Assembly (NCBI GenBank): GCA_003486665.1 | Contig: DNGF01000009.1 | Coordinates: forward strand, 2,968-8,409 | Direction of reading: 5' to 3' | Origin: Oscillospiraceae bacterium | GTDB lineage: Bacteria > Bacillota > Clostridia > Oscillospirales > Acutalibacteraceae | DNA: 5,442 nt | In this document: positions 1-3,184 of the stretch, one piece after another | Layout: each line of letters starts with the position of its first letter | Position numbering within the stretch: the stretch's first letter is position 1 | The notes under the pieces: model-generated | Databases searched by the model: none | Seen by the model: the letters and a program-made list of their open reading frames with translations, nothing else | What the model was told of the DNA's origin: nothing | Program-made: the position numbers and the translations under genes

Positions 1-51
1 CCCACGATCACAGAGTCAAAGTCTGTTGTCTTACCGTTTGACTACACCTTC
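1..51 (-). tRNA. tRNA-Gln (anticodon TTG), 3' part missing
   Basis: Read on the minus strand, positions 51 to 1 fold as the first two thirds of a tRNA. The acceptor 5' strand GAAGGTG is at 51-45 and TA at 44-43. The D arm is GTC..GAC (42-28) with loop AAACGGTAA. The anticodon arm is ACAGA/TCTGT, closing a 7-base loop CTTTGAC with anticodon TTG (19-17). A GATC variable loop follows, then the first T-stem bases GTGGG. The D and anticodon arms match glutamine tRNAs of Firmicutes. The T loop and the 3' acceptor strand lie beyond the window, so whether the gene is complete and encodes CCA is unknown. It could be element-encoded or host-encoded. The neighbouring element genes lie on its 5' side, which does not fit the usual integration at a tRNA 3' end. 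Confidence 0.87.
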
Positions 52-53
52 AT

Positions 54-75
54 ATAAGGCTCAAGCGAGCCTTAT
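54..75 (-). other. 9-bp perfect hairpin just upstream of the tRNA
   Basis: ATAAGGCTC (54-62) and GAGCCTTAT (67-75) form a perfect 9-bp stem with a 4-base loop. It lies between the stop of the membrane/coiled-coil gene (95) and the tRNA 5' end (51). On the minus strand no T-run follows the stem; ATAT leads straight into the tRNA. It is therefore a poor intrinsic terminator. It may stabilise the 3' end of the upstream mRNA or guide processing of the tRNA precursor; that role is inference. Confidence 0.55.
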
Positions 76-94
76 TCGACCTCTCAGAACTCGC

Positions 95-379
95 TCAGTT
101 GCTGGGCGGGTTCTTTTCCTTTATCAGGACATTCTCTGCGTTGGCTTCAAAGTGCGCCTGACGCTGTTCTTTGTGCAACTTTTCAAGCTCGATATCCTTG
201 CGGCGCATTTTTGTATTCGCCCAATCAAGGTCTTTTCTCAAACGTTCGTTGTCCTGCAACACAGGCGTCACAATCTTTCTGGCCATGTCCTGCACCGCCT
301 GCTTTGCGCCGTAAGCACAAGCCAAACCGCATATACCGATTGCAAAGCCGACCATAAAAAGTCTAAAAAGTAAATCCAT
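95..379 (-). CDS. Small membrane-anchored coiled-coil protein, function unknown
   Basis: This 94-aa protein has a hydrophobic helix at about residues 3-23, rich in Leu, Phe, Gly and Ala, that should anchor it in the cytoplasmic membrane. A charged helical stretch at about 40-80 (repeated RL, DL, EL and KL pairs among Lys, Arg and Glu) looks like a coiled coil. The tail (81-94) is polar. The start ATG at 379-377 follows AAAGGAGGG with 8 bases of spacing. The gene begins 19 bases after the stop of the excisionase-like gene, so the two are probably cotranscribed. Similar anchored coiled-coil proteins are common among phage and ICE accessory genes, but I recognise no family and assign no function. 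Confidence 0.75.
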   Translation of the reverse strand: MDLLFRLFMVGFAIGICGLACAYGAKQAVQDMARKIVTPVLQDNERLRKDLDWANTKMRRKDIELEKLHKEQRQAHFEANAENVLIKEKNPPSN

Positions 380-398
380 TGCTTATCCCTCCTTTCTG

Positions 399-578
399 TT
401 ACGCACCTAAGTATTTGATAACATTTGATTTGTAAATGCGCCATTTTTTTCCGACTTTCGTTCCTTTGATTGTGCCCTTTTGCAACAGTCCTCTGACCGT
501 CTTTTCACTCAACTTGAGAAAGCAACACAATTCATTAAGGGTAAAAACCTCGTCATAATAATCAATCTTCTGTTTCAT
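399..578 (-). CDS. Excisionase-like / MerR-type HTH DNA-binding protein
   Basis: This 59-aa protein starts at ATG 578-576 behind GGAGGAGGTG and ends at TAA 401-399. It fits the small 'excisionase family' DNA-binding domain (HTH_17/MerR-like winged helix). The helix-turn-helix spans about residues 13-32 (TLNELCCFLKLSEKTVRGLL). The wing follows as GTIKGTKVGKKWRIYKSNV (36-54), with the family's typical G-x-K-W-R-I pattern before a final helix. Members bend DNA at attachment sites to direct excision by a tyrosine integrase, or act as small regulators. No integrase is visible here, so excisionase activity is inferred from family and size only. It sits in the minus-strand run of small genes, directly upstream of the membrane/coiled-coil gene. 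Confidence 0.83.
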   Translation of the reverse strand: MKQKIDYYDEVFTLNELCCFLKLSEKTVRGLLQKGTIKGTKVGKKWRIYKSNVIKYLGA

Positions 579-596
579 TTCGCACCTCCTCCATTA

Positions 597-653
597 TTAT
601 TTGGTGGTTCGTTTTGGTTGTATTGCCGTTCTGAGTGCATTTATCTTTTTCAT
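597..653 (-). CDS. Possible 18-aa basic peptide (MKKINALRTAIQPKRTTK)
   Basis: ATG 653-651 is preceded by AAGGAG at 8-base spacing and the ORF ends at TAA 599-597. That stop lies directly beside the strong ribosome binding site of the excisionase-like gene. The peptide is basic (6 Lys/Arg in 18). The good ribosome binding site and position support translation, perhaps as a leader that couples to or tunes the next gene. Length alone gives little evidence, and it could be chance. One of the 15-bp palindromes (674-688) lies 21 bases upstream of its start. Confidence 0.35.
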   Translation of the reverse strand: MKKINALRTAIQPKRTTK

Positions 654-673
654 AATTGACACTCCTTGCAAAT

Positions 674-688
674 GTGAATTATTTTCAC
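674..688 (-). promoter_or_regulatory. 15-bp palindrome copy 1 (GTGAAAATAATTCAC on minus strand)
   Basis: Arms GTGAA/TTCAC surround an AT-rich centre. It matches copies at 1244-1258, 3795-3809 and 4454-4468. It lies just upstream of the ribosome binding site of the 18-aa ORF and the excisionase-like gene. It also contains the stop codon of the 53-aa basic protein gene. A role as a transcription-factor operator is inferred from repetition and placement. Confidence 0.45.
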
Positions 689-846
689 TTGCCGTATATT
701 CTCTTTTTCTTGATGTTCTCAGCCTTTGAAAAACGAGAATACTTGTTGTTATGTGTGCGTGTGTTTTTTACTTTGCCAAGCTTTCGCCGCTGTGTTTGTA
801 TTGGCTTCTTTTTGCCTGTAAAGTGGTTGTAATTTGATGATTGCAT
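685..846 (-). CDS. Small, very basic protein of 53 aa, function unknown
   Basis: The ORF starts at ATG 846-844 behind GAGG at 7-base spacing and stops at TGA 687-685. The product is rich in Lys, Arg, Asn and Gln, for example GKKKPIQTQRRKLGKVKNTR at 11-30 and KKKRIYGK at the end. It has almost no hydrophobic core. Such composition suggests a nucleic-acid-binding or intrinsically disordered peptide, but I recognise no family. Its start codon overlaps the -35 element of the divergent 73-aa gene 46 bases away. No clear promoter of its own is visible, so it may depend on read-through from farther upstream on the minus strand. Confidence 0.55.
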   Translation of the reverse strand: MQSSNYNHFTGKKKPIQTQRRKLGKVKNTRTHNNKYSRFSKAENIKKKRIYGK

Positions 847-870
847 AACCGAACCTCATTGTGCTATAAT
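841..870 (+). promoter_or_regulatory. Promoter for the 73-aa plus-strand gene
   Basis: TATAAT at 865-870 is a perfect -10 with an upstream TG (extended -10, TGCTATAAT). TTGCAT at 841-846 is a moderate -35 at 18-bp spacing. The predicted transcript start, near 877, coincides with the first bases of the ribosome binding site, giving a leader of about 16 bases. Confidence 0.65.
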
Positions 871-892
871 CGCCTCAAAGGAGGTGAAAATA

Positions 893-1114
893 ATGGATAA
901 AATTTGCTTTGAAACATTTCCGTCAAATCAAAATGAAGCACTATCAATGCTGTATCTGCAAAATCAAGACTTGTCAGGCAAATCACCTGAGGAAATAAAC
1001 AGTATGTACTGGGACGCCTATTACAGAATTAAAAGAGACGATTACATAAAATCCCAGGCAAACTATTTCACTACTTGTATGCAGAACATAGTGCAAGAGA
1101 CAGATCAACCATAA
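893..1114 (+). CDS. Protein of 73 aa, function unknown
   Basis: ATG at 893 follows AAAGGAGGTG (877-886) at 6-base spacing. An in-frame GTG at 884 is inside that ribosome binding site and is rejected as the start. The product appears soluble and mostly helical, with the recognisable stretch LSGKSPEEINSMYWDAYYRI (about 28-47). Aromatic Tyr/Trp/Phe residues cluster from about 39 to 63. I do not recognise a characterised family. It is transcribed against its neighbours from its own promoter and is followed by a terminator hairpin. It therefore forms a one-gene unit of the type seen for accessory 'moron' genes. Its last 44 bases overlap the convergent 49-aa ORF on the minus strand. Confidence 0.8.
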   Translation: MDKICFETFPSNQNEALSMLYLQNQDLSGKSPEEINSMYWDAYYRIKRDDYIKSQANYFTTCMQNIVQETDQP

Positions 1115-1220
1115 GCCTCGTTAAGAGCGCAAACTTCAATGTTGATTTTGTCTTTGCGGACTTCTCAGATAACAACTCCAACTGTTTGATGAGAAGTCTT
1201 ATTTCTTTTGACTGTAGCAT
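1071..1220 (-). CDS. Possible 49-aa Leu/Lys-rich protein, function unknown
   Basis: ATG 1220-1218 is preceded by an excellent ribosome binding site, TAGGAGGTGAT, about 9 bases upstream; the ORF ends at TAG 1073-1071. The product begins MLQSKEIRLLIKQLELLSEK and is an amphipathic, Leu-rich helix followed by a second hydrophobic helix (about 30-46). A 15-bp palindrome lies just upstream (1244-1258). In favour of the gene: the ribosome binding site and its place 47 bases behind the two-helix membrane protein gene. Against it: a 44-base overlap with the convergent plus-strand gene, and the terminator hairpin of that gene lies within it. Confidence 0.5.
   Translation of the reverse strand: MLQSKEIRLLIKQLELLSEKSAKTKSTLKFALLTRLMVDLSLALCSAYK
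1159..1209 (+). terminator. Terminator of the 73-aa plus-strand gene
   Basis: GACTTCTCA (1159-1167) pairs perfectly with TGAGAAGTC (1190-1198). A 22-base interior can add an AACA/TGTT inner stem. TTATTTCTTTT follows. The structure lies 44 bases after the stop at 1114, and the T-rich tail is only on the plus-strand side. The loop is long for an intrinsic terminator. Confidence 0.5.
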
Positions 1221-1243
1221 TTAGAATCACCTCCTATTTAATT

Positions 1244-1258
1244 GTGATTTAATTTCAC
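1244..1258 (-). promoter_or_regulatory. 15-bp palindrome copy 2 (GTGAAATTAAATCAC on minus strand)
   Basis: Member of the GTGAAWTWAATTCAC family, with two mismatched base pairs between its arms. It lies 8 bases upstream of the AGGAGG of the 49-aa ORF, in the gap after the 55-aa membrane protein gene. Operator function is inferred. Confidence 0.45.
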
Positions 1259-1267
1259 AACGCCCTG

Positions 1268-1435
1268 CTATGCTGAAAAATTCGCATAAAACCAACTGAT
1301 AAAAATAGTGAACAGTGTTGCTATTATTGCAGCGTATATTGCATAAGCCTTCCACGCTTGACTTATACGCTGCATTATCAATGTGCCGATAATTGCAACC
1401 CACCACATAAGCAGTGATAGTATTGTCGGTGTCAT
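1268..1435 (-). CDS. Small two-helix membrane protein (55 aa)
   Basis: ATG 1435-1433 follows GGAGG at 6-base spacing; the ribosome binding site lies within the last codons of the upstream HTH gene. The stop is TAG 1270-1268. The protein has two hydrophobic helices, about 4-21 (ILSLLMWWVAIIGTLIM region) and about 33-50 (IYAAIIATLFTIFISWFY region). A short polar, basic turn joins them (QRISQAWKA). Size and topology resemble holin-like or small channel/toxin proteins and small membrane partners, but no family signature supports a function. The 3-base gap to the HTH-membrane protein implies translational coupling and a shared role. A 73-aa reading in another frame (1227-1448) lacks a comparable ribosome binding site and a coherent composition. 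Confidence 0.72.
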   Translation of the reverse strand: MTPTILSLLMWWVAIIGTLIMQRISQAWKAYAIYAAIIATLFTIFISWFYANFSA

Positions 1436-1438
1436 GTG

Positions 1439-1831
1439 TCACCTCCATATTTGCATTGATAAAGCAATAACAGAAATAATCAATGCTGAAATACTCAATC
1501 CGAGCTGTATGCCTTGTATATAGCTCTTTTTTGTTTCTCGGAGCACAGTTTCAAGCTGCTCAAGCTCTGTTTCTTTATCAGCAGGCTTTGCTTCGGGAAT
1601 TTCAATGTACGGATCAACAGCTAATGACTTGTCAAGAAAGACGGCATCAAAATCTTCATCTTTCATTTTCAAAATGTCCTTAATCTTAAATGCCGTATTC
1701 ACTTCCGTTTTCACCGTACCCGATTCAAGTGCTTGATATCCGGTCTTATGTTTATAACCCAGTTTTTCCGCCATATCAGATTGAGTTAATCCAGCCTCTT
1801 TTCTTAATTGTTTGAGTAGATCGGAATTCAT
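1439..1831 (-). CDS. XRE-family HTH regulator with C-terminal membrane helix
   Basis: This 130-aa protein has three parts. Residues 4-60 form an XRE/HTH_3 DNA-binding domain (LRKEAGLTQSDMAEKLGYKH, then the recognition-helix region around QALESGTVKTE). Residues 70-103 form an acidic linker ending in a Glu/Leu-rich probable coiled coil (ETELEQLETVLRETKKS). Residues 107-127 form one hydrophobic helix (IQLGLSISALIISVIALSM). The start ATG 1831-1829 follows AGGAGG at 7-base spacing. A membrane-tethered DNA-binding protein suggests a regulator that senses the envelope or a membrane partner. The partner is probably the 55-aa two-helix protein encoded 3 bases downstream. It diverges from the DUF4145-like gene, 66 bases away, which may be its target. 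The HTH family is clear; the signalling role is inference. Confidence 0.85.
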   Translation of the reverse strand: MNSDLLKQLRKEAGLTQSDMAEKLGYKHKTGYQALESGTVKTEVNTAFKIKDILKMKDEDFDAVFLDKSLAVDPYIEIPEAKPADKETELEQLETVLRETKKSYIQGIQLGLSISALIISVIALSMQIWR

Positions 1832-1837
1832 ATTAAG

Positions 1838-1851
1838 CCTCCTGTTCTTGC
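1838..1851 (-). repeat. 14-bp leader repeat GCAAGAACAGGAGG, copy A
   Basis: The 14 bases ending in the ribosome binding site of the HTH-membrane gene are identical to those before the 67-aa gene (2800-2813). A related GCAAGAAAGCGAGG precedes the Cro-like gene. Part of the identity is the ribosome binding site; GCAAGAAC is not. This copy overlaps the -35 element of the divergent DUF4145-like gene. Confidence 0.5.
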
Positions 1852-1876
1852 TATTTCTTTTTCAGTGTGATATACT
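1848..1876 (+). promoter_or_regulatory. Promoter for the DUF4145-like gene
   Basis: TTGCTA (1848-1853, 4 of 6 consensus) and TATACT (1871-1876, 5 of 6) are separated by exactly 17 bp. The predicted start near 1883 gives a leader of about 15 bases, with AAAAGGAG at its very 5' end. Confidence 0.65.
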
Positions 1877-1897
1877 CTCCCAAAAGGAGTTGATGAG

Positions 1898-2590
1898 ATG
1901 AAAGAATTGTTATCAATAATGAATGTAGAAAGCAAATCACCTGAAAAGGAATGGGTATCCCATCCCAGGAAATGTCCTATTTGTGACACTTCATACGGTG
2001 GTAATTGCATAGCAGCTTACAGTCTTCCTCAATATAGCCAATATGGAAACAACATAGAAAACTATCTTCTATATGTTCTTTATCATTGCAATTATTGCAA
2101 CAAACTGTTCTTATCGATATATAACAAAGGACGTTTTTCCGAGAAAGGATATCAGCTTGAAATCAGCGTGCCGAGAGAATATCATTCAATAGATCTCCCA
2201 GAAAGCATTAGAGCTTTATCACCGATGTTTGAAGAAACATATAATGATGCTTATGAAGCTGAATGTCATGGTCTAAACACCGTTTGTGGTCTGGGATATC
2301 GAAAGGCTTTGGAATTCTTAGTTAAAGACTATTTAATATACAAAGAGCCAAACGAAGCAGACAAAATAGCAAAAATGCCTTTAAATGCAGCTATTCAACA
2401 GAAAATAGACGATAAAAAAATAAAAGTTCTTGCAGAACGCTGTGCTTGGTTGGGCAACGATGAAGCACATTACGTTCGTAAACACGAAGAATATAATGTT
2501 TCTGATCTCAAAGACTTTTTGAATGCAATAACTTCATATATCAATACTGAGTTACTTGTTGAAAAAGCATATAAAATTGAGCGTAAATAA
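1898..2590 (+). CDS. Zinc-finger + DUF4145-like protein (possible accessory/defence gene)
   Basis: This 230-aa protein starts at ATG 1898, 8 bases after AAAAGGAG. The N-terminal part holds a probable four-cysteine zinc site: CPIC at 26-29 and CNYC at 64-67. The C-terminal part (about 105-218) matches the DUF4145 pattern: a helix with LGYRKALEFLVKDYL (132-146), then RCAWLGNDEAHYVRKH (181-196), then DLKDFLNAITSYI (203-215). DUF4145 domains occur alone and fused to restriction or other defence enzymes, and often in mobile elements. Their biochemical role is not settled; a HEPN-like fold has been suggested, but I see no canonical R-x4-6-H motif. The gene runs against the minus-strand genes with its own promoter and terminator. 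It could be a defence or exclusion 'moron'; that role is inference. Confidence 0.82.
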   Translation: MKELLSIMNVESKSPEKEWVSHPRKCPICDTSYGGNCIAAYSLPQYSQYGNNIENYLLYVLYHCNYCNKLFLSIYNKGRFSEKGYQLEISVPREYHSIDLPESIRALSPMFEETYNDAYEAECHGLNTVCGLGYRKALEFLVKDYLIYKEPNEADKIAKMPLNAAIQQKIDDKKIKVLAERCAWLGNDEAHYVRKHEEYNVSDLKDFLNAITSYINTELLVEKAYKIERK

Positions 2591-2794
2591 TTACTCCCAT
2601 TCGGAACGGTTTTCGTACAGATCTTGTGCATCAACCGTTCCGATTTTCTTTCCTTTGAAAGTGAAGTATTCAACAACTCTTCGGCAAGGGTCATTTTCTT
2701 CGCCTGTTCCGATTACTGATTCGGTTCGTATGACTTGAACAACCTGCGCCGTTTGAAGTCCTCTTTTGCGATGTGTATGTTCGGGGTAATTCAT
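2591..2794 (-). CDS. Small phage-type early protein (67 aa), function unknown
   Basis: ATG 2794-2792 follows AGGAGG at about 5-base spacing; TAA 2593-2591 abuts the stop of the convergent DUF4145-like gene with no gap. The core VVQVIRTESVIGTGEENDPC (18-37) followed by RRVVEYFTFKGKKIGTVDAQ (38-57) resembles a short beta-rich pattern. That pattern (V-x-V-I-x-T, G-x-G-x-x-x-D-P, R-x-V-x-x-Y, then a short G-K turn) is common in small Firmicutes phage and ICE proteins encoded next to repressor genes. I recall the pattern, not a named function. It follows the Cro-like gene by 32 bases on the same strand and is probably expressed with it. Its 3' coding part contains the opposite gene's terminator hairpin. 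Confidence 0.75.
   Translation of the reverse strand: MNYPEHTHRKRGLQTAQVVQVIRTESVIGTGEENDPCRRVVEYFTFKGKKIGTVDAQDLYENRSEWE
2601..2651 (+). terminator. Terminator of the DUF4145-like gene
   Basis: An 11-bp perfect stem, 2601-2611 with 2633-2643 (core CGGAACGGTT/AACCGTTCCG), encloses a 21-base interior. The interior can form a second short stem GTACA/TGTGC. TTTTCTTT follows. It begins 10 bases after the stop at 2590 and is coded within the last part of the opposing 67-aa gene. The T-rich tail points to the plus strand. Confidence 0.68.
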
Positions 2795-2799
2795 AGTGA

Positions 2800-2813
2800 C
2801 CTCCTGTTCTTGC
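2800..2813 (-). repeat. 14-bp leader repeat GCAAGAACAGGAGG, copy B
   Basis: Identical to 1838-1851. It ends in the ribosome binding site of the 67-aa gene, and its first bases form one arm of the palindrome at 2809-2824. Confidence 0.5.
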
Positions 2814-2824
2814 GTTTACGTAAG
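2809..2824. promoter_or_regulatory. 16-bp imperfect palindrome CTTGCGTTTACGTAAG (downstream copy)
   Basis: Arms CTTGCG/CGTAAG have one mismatch. It differs by one base from the copy at 3047-3062. It lies between the stop of the Cro-like gene and the ribosome binding site of the next gene. Likely operator for the Cro-like protein or the repressor; inferred. Confidence 0.5.
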
Positions 2825-2826
2825 CG

Positions 2827-3030
2827 TTAGCTAAAAAAAATAGACATAAACTCCGTAGGCGTAAGAGAAAACTTTTGACGAAGTAACTCCATTTCATTAC
2901 GGGTAAAATCGCTTGAACCGTTTATTTTCCTGCTTAAAGTGGCGGTATTTATACCTAAATAGTGTGCTGTCTGCTCAATAGTCATTCCACAGGCTCTAAT
3001 CTTTCCGCAGAACTCATCTTTATTAAACAT
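2827..3030 (-). CDS. Cro-like XRE-family HTH protein (67 aa)
   Basis: The start is taken as ATG 3030-3028, behind GCGAGGTGAG at about 5-base spacing. A longer reading from TTG at 3066 has no ribosome binding site and would begin inside the promoter. The protein has a single HTH domain: GMTIEQTAHYLGINTATLSR (15-34) gives helix-turn-recognition helix. It ends with a hydrophobic helix (LLRQKFSLTPTEFMSIFFS, 49-67), typical of small Cro-type regulators and of DUF739-like phage proteins. It stands head-to-head with the LexA/CI-type repressor under a near-consensus promoter. It is therefore the probable first gene of the induced (lytic or excision) programme and the antagonist of the repressor. 16-bp palindromes flank it on both sides, suggesting autoregulation. 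Confidence 0.87.
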   Translation of the reverse strand: MFNKDEFCGKIRACGMTIEQTAHYLGINTATLSRKINGSSDFTRNEMELLRQKFSLTPTEFMSIFFS

Positions 3031-3046
3031 CTTCTCACCTCGCTTT

Positions 3047-3062
3047 CTTGCGTTTCCGTAAG
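3047..3062. promoter_or_regulatory. 16-bp imperfect palindrome CTTGCGTTTCCGTAAG (upstream copy)
   Basis: The partner of 2809-2824 (15 of 16 identical). It covers the predicted transcript start of the Cro-like gene (about 3059), right after the -10 element. A protein bound here would block that promoter, so it is a good operator candidate. Confidence 0.55.
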
Positions 3063-3065
3063 TCA

Positions 3066-3093
3066 ATTATAGCACGTCATTCCTATTTGTCAA
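3066..3093 (-). promoter_or_regulatory. Strong early promoter for the Cro-like gene
   Basis: On the minus strand, TTGACA (3093-3088) and TATAAT (3071-3066) are both perfect consensus, with 16-bp spacing and a TG one base before the -10. This is the best-looking promoter in the window and corresponds to the early (PR-like) promoter of a phage-type switch. The leader to ATG 3030 is about 29 bases. Confidence 0.85.
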
Positions 3094-3097
3094 TACC

Positions 3098-3148
3098 TTT
3101 TTGCAAGATTTTTTGATTTTTTTCGTAAAAAGTCTTGCATTTTTGCAA
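3098..3148. promoter_or_regulatory. Candidate repressor operator cluster between the divergent promoters
   Basis: TTTTTGCAA occurs as a direct repeat at 3098-3106 and 3140-3148, 42 bp apart, about four helical turns. The inverted form TCTTGCA (3133-3139) lies between and overlaps the -35 of the repressor promoter. These half-sites sit between the two start sites, where a CI-type repressor should bind. The region is rich in A/T runs, so part of the similarity may be chance. Confidence 0.4.
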
Positions 3149-3162
3149 AATAGTGTTACAAT
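3135..3162 (+). promoter_or_regulatory. Promoter of the LexA/CI-type repressor gene
   Basis: TTGCAT (3135-3140) and TACAAT (3157-3162) have 16-bp spacing, with an extended -10 TG at 3154-3155. The predicted start near 3169 gives a leader of about 16 bases to GTG 3185. Confidence 0.65.
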
Positions 3163-3184
3163 GATGACAGATGGAGGTGACATA

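Noticed and set aside
26..373. Plus-strand ORF of 115 aa
   Set aside because: It is antisense to the 94-aa membrane/coiled-coil gene, runs through the tRNA region, and has no ribosome binding site, whereas the minus-strand gene has a strong one.
871..882. CCTC-AAAG-GAGG as an RNA hairpin hiding the ribosome binding site of the 73-aa gene
   Set aside because: The predicted transcript starts near 877, so the CCTC arm would not be in the RNA, and a 4-bp stem is weak.
1227..1448. Minus-strand ORF of 73 aa
   Set aside because: It is a shifted frame over the 55-aa two-helix membrane protein, which has a proper ribosome binding site and coherent hydrophobic segments.
1483..1683. Plus-strand ORF of 66 aa
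   Set aside because: Antisense shadow of the HTH-membrane protein gene with no ribosome binding site.
1828..2010. Minus-strand ORF of 60 aa
   Set aside because: It runs through the divergent promoter region and antisense to the DUF4145-like gene start, with no supported start.
2661..2674. Another GTGAA...TTCAA inverted pair as an operator of the 15-bp family
   Set aside because: The arm spacing is 3 rather than 5 bases, it lies inside the 67-aa coding region, and it is not upstream of a gene.
2470..2897. Overlapping ORFs on both strands (2470-2694 minus, 2556-2738 plus, 2691-2897 minus)
   Set aside because: All are alternative frames of the DUF4145-like, 67-aa and Cro-like genes, which have better starts and recognisable domains.
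3101..3184. N-terminal extension of the repressor
   Set aside because: It would begin within the operator/promoter region; GGAGG at 3173-3177 clearly serves the GTG at 3185.
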